64,000 nucleotides of DNA. It comes from Neckera pumila (Eukaryota; Streptophyta; Bryopsida; Hypnales; Neckeraceae). Below the pieces are notes generated by a model. The model worked only from the letters and a program-made list of their open reading frames with translations, searched no databases and had not been told where the DNA came from. Positions 22,221 through 32,976 of the stretch are shown one piece after another. Positions within the stretch are counted from its first letter, which is position 1. Each line of letters opens with the position of its first letter. The stretch lies in assembly GCA_963969595.1 (NCBI GenBank), contig OZ018409.1, forward strand, positions 9,314,520 through 9,378,519, read 5' to 3'. The position numbers and the translations under genes were made by a program.

Positions 22221-23849
22221 TCATGACATGTACACTTGGACACTGGCGTTCTTGGGCGTTCGGCAAAGCGGGCAAGCATGGAGCTGTCCCTCGCAATCCT
22301 GGCACAAGCACAGATGCCTGCACGGCAACAGCAACATGGACACATCTTGGGTCCGGCACACCCTGCAAGTGCGCTGCTCCCGAAGCTCCCGATTCTCGTT
22401 AAACGCGCGAGTGTGGGCATCGTTGATGTCGTCCACGTACGAAGAAGCGCAGTCGTCCGCGCCCTCGCTGTCGCCGCACCCTTCCTTGCTCGGGAATTGA
22501 TCCACTCGATGGGAGAGTGGGAACTGCAAATGTTGCTGCTGCTGCGCCTGCTGCAGATTAGCGCGCAGGATGTTCACCATGCCTTCCGCGTTGCGAACCT
22601 TCGTTTGCCAGTGATGCGAGTCCGTGATTAGTTGCGTACAACGCTCCAGAATCTCCTGGTTGTGCAGCTTCGCCTTCTCCAACTCTATGTCCTTCTCCCG
22701 GAGTTTCCGCGTCACGGTCTCCTCCACAGCCGACACCAGCTGGTGCGCGTGTCGTTGTCGCTTCTCGTCCAAAAAGCTCTTAAGCTGCTCATTCTGTCAA
22801 GGAATCAATCCACCATTTAGTTCCACCACAATTCTTCACTGAACAACCAGAATAAAAATAGAGAGTTCCACCCTCGCAATCTTCACTGAATGAGAGCATA
22901 GGAATCCCCTATACCTGAATTTTCAAGAGCTGGTCGATTTCGTCTCGCTCTTGTCGCAAATGCGAGCCGAAATTCTCGGCAATGGCGGAGACGAAGCTGG
23001 ACTTCGCCCCTCCGGCAGGCTCGACTCTGCCGCTGGTGGAGACGGGCGACGCGGAGCGCAACCGATCGTCCTCGAGGGTGAGACGCAATTGCAACCCCGT
23101 CGAAACGCCGTTCGATTGGGGGTTCACTACGGATCCAGGCCCAGTGGTTTGATGCGCTTCAGGTTGCTGAGCCCGGATGTTCATCGCCAGCGGCTGTGGC
23201 GGCTGCTGCTGTTGTTGTAGCTGTTGTTGTTGTTGCTGCTGCTGCTGCTGCCAAGGACTGCAAATCTGAAGATCCTCTGCTTGCTCCCGAGCCCGCTTTC
23301 TGCCCGAATTCGACCCCGCCATCAATCGATCTTTCTCACCACCGTTCAAAAGCGCCGCCGTGTCGAGCTGTTGAGTGTACCCATGGCGTCCGCCCGCCAC
23401 TGCAAACAATCCAAAACGCTCACAAAATTCAGATAAACCCCTCCCAACAAACACGCAAGAATTGACGAGGTTTCACATTGATTGACGAATTTGAGAGGAG
23501 CCTCACATTGATTGGCGAGGCGATAATGATTCGACCCGGCCATGGTGACCGTCGGCGGGATCTGAAACACAGGCGACTTCCCGAGAAACGAGCTGGCGTT
23601 CAAGAAACTGCTGGTGCGGTGATCGACATCATTCCCCAGCACCTGGTGGAATTGCGGAGGCCGCGCCCTGATCCAATTAAGAGGCACGAATCAGTGTCAA
23701 CGCCAACGCTCTACAATCAAGAGCACAAATCACAACAAAAGGCCCATCCCTCCCAGCTAGCATTCAGATCAATTCCCCAAGCCAATTGATCCAGACCTGT
23801 TGTTATGATTCTCCGGAAGATTCACCCCATACTGCGCTTGCACTGCCAT
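22221..23849 (-). CDS. BOI/SBP1-type RING-finger E3 ubiquitin ligase
   Basis: The predicted 423-aa protein would transfer ubiquitin from an E2 to target proteins. Arabidopsis relatives (BOI, BRG1-3, and the S-RNase-binding group) act in defence, cell-death restraint and gibberellin responses. I assign the exons as 23849-23797, 23667-23507, 23399-22915 and 22793-22221, all with GT-AG introns and phases that agree. The start MAVQAQYGVNLPEN resembles the family N-terminus. A polyglutamine stretch lies near residues 118-138. A coiled-coil region follows (QERDEIDQLLKIQ joined to NEQLKSFLDEKRQRH). The C-terminus is a RING: CRVC, then LLPCRHLCLCQDC, then CPLC, ending 12 residues later. That C-terminal location and the WQ-type coiled coil (HHWQTKVRNAE) are typical of this family. 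A RING with these spacings should bind zinc; activity is inferred. Confidence 0.92.
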
Positions 23850-25976
23850 TGCGAATGCCAATCCCCCTCCTCCACGCCAATTCGAATCTCAGCCGTGCTT
23901 GTGCTGGTTTCCTCCTCCACTCTCCAATTCAATGAATAGCGTGTGCGAACAAACACGCACTCTTGTGCCGCACTCTTCCCCTGCCCTCCAATCTTGACTT
24001 GGACGTAGCGGAAGCAGTACTGCTTGGACTACTCCCTTTCCACAATTCCAAAACGAATTCAATCCTCGTGATTGTACCAGAAGGCGGAGCCAGTCCACAT
24101 CCAGATGTAGGGTTGCCTTGATACAGAATGATGCAGCAGCAGCAGCAGCAGCACTTGATAGCCCCCACAATTGAAAAAAAAGGGGAAACGCCAAAGGGAT
24201 GAGCTTCCAGCCTTCCCTCCTAGCCAGTGCAGCAGGTAGTTGACGCACTTACGACAACAGACGAATTTAAGCACATGGAGCCCCCTGCCCCGTATGCACC
24301 CAATTAGCGAGAGCCAGACCCTCCTGCCACCCCCACCCCCACCAACAAACAAACCAACAAGCACCTGAGAGATGGTGGCAGCGATTATTATGACCCCAAT
24401 TACGAACACGAGGGAGTCCCAGCAGAAGACGACCCAGAGGTCACGTTCAGTAGTGAGACAGCCATTTGACTAGACTTTTTGAAGGGATTCATCAATCACA
24501 ACTGCCACACCAAGTCCGTTGTACTGTACTATCCTGGCCCCTCTTCTCTCTCTCTCTATCTCTAAGTATCTCTTTCTCTTTCTCTCTCTCTCTTTCTGTC
24601 TCTCATCTGCTCGCTCTGCCCCACTATCAATCTAGATTGCAATAAGATAGCGTGCGGGAGAAGACCACTCTTCTCATCACTCCTCCTCGAGTGCTGTTCA
24701 GATTCAACTTCCACGCACTCCTATCTGACCCCATCCAGGCAGCAGCTACAGGAGCAGCACCCCTAGCTGAGCAGGGCAGAGAATTCGTGTTCCCGTTCGA
24801 ACGGAGCCAGGAATACAGTAACAAGTTCCCCTGCTGCTGAGGCTGGGGGTAGGGCCAGTGCAAGAGCGCCAACTCATGATGCCAACTCCACCACTCCCTC
24901 GTCAGCGAAGGGTCATTGGTTTGGGCCGAATTCCGGATCATTATTCCGGAGCTAGAGGGAGGGAGGGGGGGGCATATACTATAAAGCACACCTGCACCCC
25001 CCCTAGTCTACTAGAAGTCACTTATTAACACCACACATCAGGGGGTGAATGCCGCCCGAGAGATCGAGCAGTCAGTGGTCCCAAACGTGAGGACCATAAT
25101 TAGCTTGAATACCCATCAAACTTGCCAAATCATGTGCCCCCCAAACACGTTTGCTGGAGCAATCAAATAGGGTTTGGTCCTAGGTTTGCTCAATGTAGCC
25201 ACGCTGATGCCTGGAGCTGATGGGGGACTAGTAGATTAGTGCTGGAGTTCCCCAAATGTTGCCAAGCGTGCCCCCGCTAAATCAAATCGAACACACGCAG
25301 TTTTATAGCAGGTTTGGTCCCAGGTTTGCTAGATTAGCCACGTCTGTGACCAGGCACTTCGCCACTCTTCCTTAGTTTATGATTCCGTCCTAGCCCGAGC
25401 ACATTAAGTTACAGTACTGTAGTTATTTCGAGGCGCAGGCTTGCCGTGTGAGAGAAGTGGCGCTGCCTGCCTGATGAGGTGGCAGGCAGGGTCAGTGGGC
25501 TGAGCGGAGAACGTGATTTATTATTTGGGGCCATTTAAATAATATAGCCAACAGTGCGCATTCGGATTTGGACGCAGCCAGAAATCTAGAATGGGGGTGA
25601 GGGTACAACTCGCAGATTCGCTGCAGCAGCAGCAGCAGCTTTGGACGTGGATCGACTCGCCCGGACGGTGAGCCCGCCGGCCTCCATGGCCGGCTGCCTC
25701 CTTGCTTGCTTGATTGTTCGCTTCCGCCCACCTTCGGGGCGCCTGGCGAACTTTTCGCCCGCCCCTTTTGCCGGGCCCGGCGCCCCCTCGCTCCCCTCCC
25801 CCACACTACTGTAGCGATTGTGTCGTCGTCTGCTCACGGTCGGTCCTCGGCTCCTTTGAACATGGGCGTCATATACTGGCTCGCCACCCGGAAAGGACGG
25901 GCCCCGAATCGCTGATGATTCAAACTTCACCATCCCTTTGCTGCGTAGGCTGTGCCATGTTGCAAGTGTGCAACTG
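23850..25976 (-). promoter_or_regulatory. Upstream region of the RING gene, with CT tract and GC-rich block
   Basis: This is the 5' side of the minus-strand RING gene. It holds a CAG tract at 24133-24153, a CT-rich tract at 24537-24607 (GA-rich in the gene's sense, like plant GAGA-type leader repeats), and a CpG-rich block at about 25640-25920. A repeated phrase, GGTTTGGTCC(T/C)AGGTTTGCT, occurs near 25171 and 25311. I cannot place the transcription start. Minus-strand frames at 25492-25806 and 25586-26017 are long because the block is GC-rich; no family is recognised, though an unrecognised first exon cannot be excluded. Confidence 0.4.
24537..24607 (+). repeat. CT-rich microsatellite
   Basis: An imperfect run of CT and CTTT units. 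Read from the minus strand it is a GA tract upstream of the RING gene. Confidence 0.85.
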
Positions 25977-26852
25977 TACACCCCCCTACAAGAAAGGTTG
26001 ACACACCCCTTTTGCACCCTTCAGCTTTTTTTACATTACTTTGAACATAATTGACATTTCTTCTTTTCGTCAATTAACATTTGTGTCTAACCCAATCTCT
26101 CTCAAGTATACCAAACTTTCAATTTAAAAAAAACAAAACTCCATTTTTGGTGAATTTTTTAATTTTTTTTCACGGTTTTACATAAAAATTCATAGAAAAA
26201 TATTAATGATGAATTTTTTAAATTTAATTGCGGAGATACGTAGGAAACATCCAAACGCACATCTTTCCTTCAATAAACATCTCCAAAAAAGTTTCACAAT
26301 TATTGTGGTAGAAGTTACGGTGGAGGCGTGAATAGTGCTCAAAATTTTGAAAATTTATATTTCTTTATTGTGATTAGATTTTGTTATTTTTCCTCACATT
26401 GTAACTAATTTTACACATTTGAGCATGATGGTACAATTACTTTATCAAAATCCAATTATAATAAAGAGATATGAATTTTCAAAATTTAAGGCACTATTCA
26501 CGCCTCCACTATAACTTTTGCCACGATAATTGTGAAACTTTTTTGGAGATCTTTGTTGAATAAAAGATGTGCATTTGAATGTTTCCTACATATCTCTGCA
26601 ATTAGATTTAAAAAATTCCTCATTAATATTTTTCTATGAATTTTCATGTAAAAACGTGAAAAAAAATTAAAAAATTCACCAAAAATGGAGTTTTGGTTTT
26701 TTTAAATTGAAAGTTTGGTATACTTGAGGGAGATTGGGTTAGACACAAATGTTGATTGACAAAAACAAGAAATGTCAATTATATTCAAAGTAATGTCAAA
26801 AAAGTTGAAGGGTGCAAAAGGGGGGCATCAACCTTTCTTGTAGGGGGGTGTA
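25977..26852. mobile_element. 876-bp near-palindromic inverted-repeat element with TA borders
   Basis: The ends CACCCCCCTACAAGAAAGGT pair with the reverse complement at 26833-26850, and TA borders both sides. The arms stay complementary for roughly 370-400 bases each with small differences, leaving only a short centre around 26390-26430. Matching phrases include GAGCACTATTCACGCCTCC-type words at both arms and the GAAATGTCAATTAT/ATAATTGACATTTC pair. A transcript would form a very long hairpin. It is a foldback or long-TIR miniature element; no transposase is present. Confidence 0.85.
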
Positions 26853-26942
26853 CTGTACATCCGCACTCATGTTCCAAATCAATGTGACTTTGACGACTCC
26901 CGGAGGTCCGCACAAGAAAAGGTCCTTCTTGCAACAAGTAGA

Positions 26943-27283
26943 ATTTGTGCGGGCTCTTTGAAAACAAGACAAGGCTTGTAACAATCAAGGGTCGATGCAA
27001 CTACTCCAAAGTGTGTAGAGTTGGCTTAAAATTTGTGCAGGCTCTTTGAAAACAAGCCAAGGCTCGTAACAATCCAGGGTTGATGCAACTACTCCAAAGA
27101 GGTGAGCTGGCTTAGAATTTGTGCGGGCTCTTTGAAAATAAGCCAAGGCTTATAACAATCAAGGGTCAACGCAACTACTCCAAAGTCTAGAGTTGGCTTA
27201 GACTTTGTGCTTTCAAAACAAGCCAAGGCTTGTAACAATTAAGGGTCCATGCAACTACTCCAAAGTGCAGAGTCGGCTTATCT
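26943..27283 (+). repeat. Four-copy tandem repeat, about 86-bp unit
   Basis: The four units start near 26943, 27031, 27116 and 27202. Each carries GGCTCTTTGAAAACAAG-, AAGGCTTGTAACAAT- and GCAACTACTCCAAAG-like words. The last unit lacks part of its beginning. It is a minisatellite adjoining the 876-bp element. Confidence 0.85.
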
Positions 27284-28240
27284 CTAACATTGTTTGGTCT
27301 TGTGAGAAGTTAGTTCCCTAATTCAGAGCATTGCAAGCTATTGGAAAGTTGCAACGTAATTTTCTGAAGTTGGGATTGTGGGCAAAAGTTGGGATTGTGG
27401 GCAAGAATAGGCAACTCGCTATAAACCTCAAGAACCATTCCAACTTGGGCTCAATATGTCATAGATTGAAGGTTACATTTCTTGAGTATGGGTACGAGTT
27501 CTCTATTAATCAATGACAGAAGGGATACTTTTTGCTCCTTCTAGAGAGTAAGCCCCTAGCATTGCAACTTCCTAGTCAAGAAATGACATTGGCTTTGCAA
27601 CTTTCTCTAGATTATACTAAATTTACTCCCAAGGATCCAAAGAGGAATTATTCCAATCTCAAATGGAATATATTAAGCTGGTTAATAATGTTATATAAGG
27701 TAGAAGTGCCTATAACCATCCATTTAAGTAATTCTTTAGACTCCTATGTAGAATCAATGATTTTTTGTTGGCAAATAATTGCCAAAATCTTACTTGATTT
27801 TTGAATTGGCTCCCATTACATTAGTGGAAAAAAAAAATGGATGAAATCACCAAAATCATTAGCATTCATACACACATTGAAAACATTTTAGACTACTTGC
27901 ATGGCTAGATAATTGAAGTTTGGTTAACAATTAAAGTTGGTTTTAGGTACTTCCACTTTAGATGGGAATGAAACATTGTAGTTTTTATTTTGCTACAACA
28001 AAACCACGTGTCTTCTTTACATCATACTAAAATTTAGATTATCTTGTAAAAATTAGAAATTATTGTTAATTTGGAAAAAAAGAAAAGAAGAACATTCATA
28101 TCAAATACAAAATATTCTTGAAAAATATGAATTCTCTACCACAAGTGTATATTATTGTATGAAATATCATAGTGCAAGCTATCATTATTGCGTCATTCTA
28201 AAATTAGAAAAGTAACAACCATGGTTATAGGCCCAATGAC
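27284..28240. other. Intergenic stretch, no recognised gene
   Basis: Plus-strand frames at 27331-27516 and 27532-27804 are open but show no domain. A 17-base phrase, AAGTTGGGATTGTGGGC, is duplicated at 27366-27401. Retroelement remnants are possible but not shown. Confidence 0.4.
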
Positions 28241-28610
28241 ACTAGCAAGTGAGCCAGTAATGCAAGCTTACGAGCCTTGAGCTTAGATTTAATACGTATA
28301 GGTATTTATAATATGGGTATCCTAGATAACCATTGAAGGTGTGCATAATATATGCACCAGTAATATAGGTACCTATAACCATTGAAGGTATCCTATAATG
28401 TAGGTACCTATAACCATTGAAGGTGCGTATAATATATGCACCAATAATATAGGTACCTATAACCATTGAAGGTACACTACAATGTAGGTACCTTACAACC
28501 ATGAAAGATGTCAATAATATAAGTATATATAAAATATAGGTGTTTAGACTCCTAGACTCCTAGACTCCTAGACTCAAGATCCTAAGCTCACATGCTAGCA
28601 AGCATGCAAT
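28241..28610 (-). repeat. Tandem AGGTACCTATAACCATTGAA repeats plus GACTCCTA octamers
   Basis: Units of about 70-80 bp built on TAGGTACCTATAACCATTGA and ATATGCACCA(G/A)TAATA repeat from about 28290 to 28520. Four GACTCCTA octamers follow at 28544-28575. The block is bordered by CTAGCAAGTGAGC- and GCTCACATGCTAGC-like inverted words. A related, more decayed block lies at 47290-47560. Confidence 0.75.
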
Positions 28611-29402
28611 TTATGACACCAATTTTTTTAAACTTTGATTGTTGTTCAATCCTCAAGGGACTAAGTTAAACTTTACAATGGTGGGCACCCCACTTCTCCC
28701 ACAAACAAGTTAAAAAGAGGAATGAGTGCCGTAGCTGATTGTCAAACGGCATGTGTGACAGCTTTGTATTAGTTGGCGTAAGTCCATGGCAACTATTATG
28801 AGCATTCTGGCGTTCAAGGCATTCTAACTTGGTTTGCAATAATCACACCCCACCAAGTCAAAGTGTTGGTGCAAAATTAAAAGTGGAATAAGCTATAAAC
28901 AAACACGGAAATAGTGGAATTGCATTTTCCAGAACGAACTGATCATCATGTCTTATTATTATTACTGTAGTTTCACACCACCGCACTCACACGCAGCAGG
29001 AACTCTCCTCGAAGCACTCACGGGCCTTTCCCTGAAGTCTCTTCGAAGCACATGCCTTCAGGTGCTCTGAATTGGTTTTATTTTATTTTTTGACACAAAT
29101 GAAACGGATTTCCATTGCCGGTGCACTGAATTCTTCATTTAGTAACCACTTAACTCCTAACATTACATCCAGTAGCGTTCAGAGAGGCTGTCTTTCCCTC
29201 TCTCGAGTCCTCATCCACAAAATTCATCCTTACACATATTTAATGTAAGTTTGAGTACCAGATTTGTGCCAATACATTGTGATATGTTCCATTTTCTTTT
29301 GTTAACTTTAGGACTAAACATACAAATCAACCAATGTTTCTAGAAAAAGATGTTGGCAAAGAATCCAATGTGTAATACATTACAACAATTTGCAATCAAT
29401 AA
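28611..29402. other. Intergenic stretch, nothing recognised
   Basis: Mixed composition, slightly richer in GC at 28960-29070. No frame with a family signature and no border repeats are seen. Confidence 0.4.
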
Positions 29403-30041
29403 CATATTTTGTGTTTTCAAGTGAAAAAACAACTCTATATATACCCATGGGGTGGTAGGAGGTAGAACAACCTATGTGGGATAAATAAATTAGAGATTGT
29501 AGTTTCTCAAGCACATAGTTAAGTCAAAAACAAAGAATTGTGTTAACAGTAAAATTTCAGACCTCATTTATGCTTAGTAGAATAACTTTCCTCAAAAAAC
29601 TTTGAACTAAAAAAAGTTGGTAAATGAAGATGAGTTTCACCTCCAAAAATCCGTTTGGCATTTTGAATCTCCAATTAAGAGTTATGAATAAATTTGAGAG
29701 AGGATTTTTTAAAGTGTTAAAGAAAATGTTCATTCCAATCCCTCTCTCAAATTCGTTTATAACTCTTGATTGGAGATTCAAAATGCTAAACGGATTTTTG
29801 GAGGTGAAACTCATCTTCGTTTACCAACTTTTTTTAGTTCAAAGTTTTTTGAGGAAAGTTATTCTACTATGCATAAATGAGGTCTGAAATTTTACTTTTA
29901 ACACATTTCTTTGTTTTTGACTTAACTATGTGCTTGAGAACTACAAATTCTAGTTTATTTATCCCACATGGGTTGTTCTACCTCCTACCACCCCATAGGT
30001 ACATGAAGAGCTTCTCTTGTCATTTAAAAACACAAAATATG
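29403..30041. mobile_element. 639-bp foldback element
   Basis: Two arms of about 300 bp are inverted copies around a centre near 29715. Paired words include GAGGTAGAACAACC/GGTTGTTCTACCTC, TTTCAGACCTCATTTATGC/GCATAAATGAGGTCTGAAA and GAGTTTCACCTCCAAAAATC and its complement. The outer borders are CATATTTTGTG and CACAAAATATG. Open frames on both strands (29557-29814 minus, 29624-29887 plus) are mirror images of each other produced by the palindrome, not genes. Confidence 0.85.
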
Positions 30042-30232
30042 AATGACAATCACATCAAAGTGATGTAACTCAAGCATTGAAATAATTTATCTCTATAAAT
30101 TGATTATTTACAGTTTTATTCAAAGTACTTAATTTGTCATTGACCCCAATGTGTAGCTACGACCTTGTAACTGACCCAGGAATCCAGTTGAGTTTTGACA
30201 AATTTGGCCAAGTGTCTTTGTAGTTACTGATT

Positions 30233-30300
30233 TGGTGTGGAATATACCACACCATTTCATCCCTTGGATGAAGTGATGTGGTATATTCCACATCATTTCG
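30233..30300. repeat. Compact hairpin, about 30-bp stem
   Basis: The arm around GTGTGGAATATACCACACCA pairs with GATGTGGTATATTCCACATC across a loop of a few bases at CCTTGG. Each arm also contains an internal palindrome, GTGGAATATACCAC. The size and shape resemble a small-RNA precursor, but it could be a short repeat remnant. Confidence 0.7.
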
Positions 30301-30314
30301 TCTAGGGAAGGCAA

Positions 30315-31238
30315 TACCAGTGACTGCTACTGAATGTTATGAAATGACAGACCCATGACCACTGATTTCAAGCCTCACTGCGCCATCTCTCAATTTGCTG
30401 CCATTTTGCAACTAGATATATATGGAAATTTTTATATTTATTTTTCAAAGACAAAATTAGATGTCTTCTTTACTGCACAATTTATTTTTTATTTTTTGGG
30501 GGAACATTGATTTTTTTGAGAATTTTTGAAGAAAACGTGAACAAAAATAAAATAAAATAGAAAACTATTTCATGTGAAAATTTCACCATGTACTTATATC
30601 ACAATGACAAACATCATAGCATAAATCCAATTTCCATGTCATTCTATAATTAGAATTCAATAGACATTGAATATGCATCCAAAGTTCAAGTTGAAATAAA
30701 ATATTTAATATTAGGAATTCTTCCAAAATTCAAATTGGAAAAGAAACTAGAGTAGGTGACCTTCATTTTGTTAGTTGGGCTCAATTTCAAAAAATAATGT
30801 TTTTGTGAAGAAATTTTAGGTTTGAGCAAGGAGCAACAAAGCCCCAAAATACACTAAAGTAGCATATTGGTGATCCATTTTTTTACTAACTTCTCATTTA
30901 AGTGAAGACAAACACTCGCAAGACTACAAACTCAATTAGATACTCTTCATAACTCAATTTGAAAGGTCAACAAGAGGATCCGGATGAAAAAGTGCTTCCA
31001 ATCTCCTTCTAGCTTACTGGATTGTCATCCAAACGCCATGGAATGGCGCCTCCAATGTTGCAAGGTTAAGGACTAATTTGCAATTTTCATGGGTGTCCGT
31101 AGATATAAAGATTTTTAGCTCATTTTTCAGAGAAAGTAAAGTAAAGAAGGCAACCCATAGGTTACACATACCTGCAAGGCGATTTTCTTGAGTGGGAAAA
31201 TTCTCCATGTGCAAAAATAGAATTTGGAAAAATGCCCA
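30315..31238. other. AT-rich intergenic stretch, nothing recognised
   Basis: No family signature in any frame. The minus-strand frame at 31014-31214 is not supported by any recognisable motif. Confidence 0.4.
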
Positions 31239-32911
31239 AAATGCCCAAGGCTTGTTTTGGGCATCCTGGAATTTGCTCTAATTTGAACAAAATGCCAACA
31301 TTTTGGTAAGTTATGTCAATTTTTCTTTAATTATAACCGTACAAATTCAAACTGGACATATTAGAGATCTCATAAGAAAGAAAATACAACAATATCACAT
31401 GTGGAGTGCAAGATTATAATGTTTGACCATGAAGGTGCTAAAACTGCAAAAATCTTTTAATCTTCTATATACAAGTAAAAACTAAAAAGTTGGTGACCAA
31501 AAAAATATGAGGTTAAAGGGCCTAACTTGTATAATCCTGATCAATTTAGGTCTTCTTAAAATTTATTCTACAATTCATTTTAACCCCTAAACGCCCGAAC
31601 ATGCTTTTTTGAGAACATAGCTTTTTTGGGCAACTCACTACAAGCGGAGTTTTGTTTTTTTTCTTTGAAATTTTCACACAGCATTTTCCCGAGGAGTAGC
31701 TTTAAGGCCCAACAATTTTCATAACATTTGACTACATTGTCAAAAAGTTATTGCAAAATATGTCATTTTCATTGCTCGGCGGGCAGCTCAAAAAATTCTT
31801 AAAAAATCATTTTAAAGAAAAATAAAAATTTGAAACTGGTTCTCTGGATCAATATATGCAATTTTAGGTCTGTAGTTATTTCATTTTGGTTTATGAAATC
31901 AAAATTATGAGGGGTTCTAGGTTGCGGGTAGTTGTGGATTCCCTACTCTAAAATAAACTTTGAAGTCCATTATTTAACTCAGTTTCAATATTTTTGAAAA
32001 AAAATAAAAACATTGAGTGTAGATAGGTTATTGCAACATTATAACCTTTGGGATTGGCATTTTTCAATTCTATAATTAAATTCTTAATAATTTAGTGTTT
32101 TGAATCATTCTCTACTTCTTTCTACTTACTATTTTTTTCCTATATGTTGTACAATTCCAAATGATCTGAAAATTTTCAAGCATATAGCCAACTTGACTTC
32201 AAAAATGAATCCAAAGAGTAACCACCATTTTGGACATTTTTTCATACAAATGTGACCTTGTGAAGTGCAGCTGCCCGATTTTTTGCACGGACAAAAAAAG
32301 GCTTTTTCTCAATTCAAACACTAATATCTTGCAATCTACATGGTGGAAAATTCTGAAATTTTTTCCGCATCTTCTCAAACCAATTTACTACAAGATCCTA
32401 CGGTTACATGTGTCCAAAAATGTTTTTTCTCTAAAATTTGGTACTTGTATTCAAAATGGCAGTTTTGAAGCGTTTTTGGAGAAACATAGTCTCCGTCCTT
32501 TAGGGGTTAATGAATTTTGAATGTGATTTTTTCTCCAAGATCTAGTGTATTTGAGGCTCATTCCCAAGAACTCTGAACACTATGGGAAGCAGCACTTTTT
32601 TTTTGACTGTAGAACCTGCCTTTCTGGCAGCATGCCAGTGCGTTTAATTTGGAGGGGCTTCACTGTATTTGTCTATTTCTATCAAAAGTGGCAAAAGTTT
32701 GCCAAAAAAAAAAGCAATGGGTACATTTGTACAAAAACTTGAATAGAAAAATCACTATCATTTATTTTCAAGATTGTATTTTTGATGCTAAAATTAGACT
32801 TCAAAAAAAACTTTCTAAAAATATAAACTACTAAAAATAGCAAATTCATTAAGTTTTATTTAACTTTAAAGTTTTGCAAACACCAGATTTGGGTGCCTTG
32901 GGCATTTAAAG
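31239..32911 (-). mobile_element. Copy of the 653-bp TTAA family, split by a nested element
   Basis: The flanks 31239-31579 and 32511-32911 together match the reverse complement of the element at 50473-51125. Matching words include TGGAATTTGCTCTAA, ATTAGAGATCTCATA, CCAAGATCTAGTGTATTTGA and GTTTTGCAAACACCAGATTT. The two halves are separated exactly by the TTAA-bounded element 31580-32510. Its own TTAA termini are eroded. Confidence 0.8.
31580..32510 (+). mobile_element. TTAA-flanked non-autonomous element, subfamily 2 (931 bp), nested
   Basis: It is bounded by TTAA at 31580-31583 and 32507-32510, with ends TTAACCCCTAAACGCCCGAA and, reversed, TTAACCCCTAAAGGACGGAG. It resembles 34176-35094 throughout and 60541-62012 in reverse. 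The frame at 32230-32520 falls entirely in the repeat and overlaps its border. It has inserted into an older TTAA element. Confidence 0.87.
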
Positions 32912-32976
32912 ATGGTTCCTTTTGGAGTAGACTACCTTGTGGATGGAAGATTGGGGCACTCAAATGAGACAAGCCT

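Noticed and set aside
22156..22842. Plus-strand frames of 62-131 codons
   Set aside because: These are shadows of the RING gene exon on the opposite strand.
25492..26017. Arg/Pro/Ala-rich frames, 104 and 143 codons, minus strand
   Set aside because: GC-rich composition and a CAG tract explain the open frames. No family is recognised and one runs into the TA-flanked element.
29557..29887. Two overlapping 85-87 codon frames on opposite strands starting MSFTSKNPF
   Set aside because: They are mirror copies generated by the foldback arms. There is no family match and no gene-like context.
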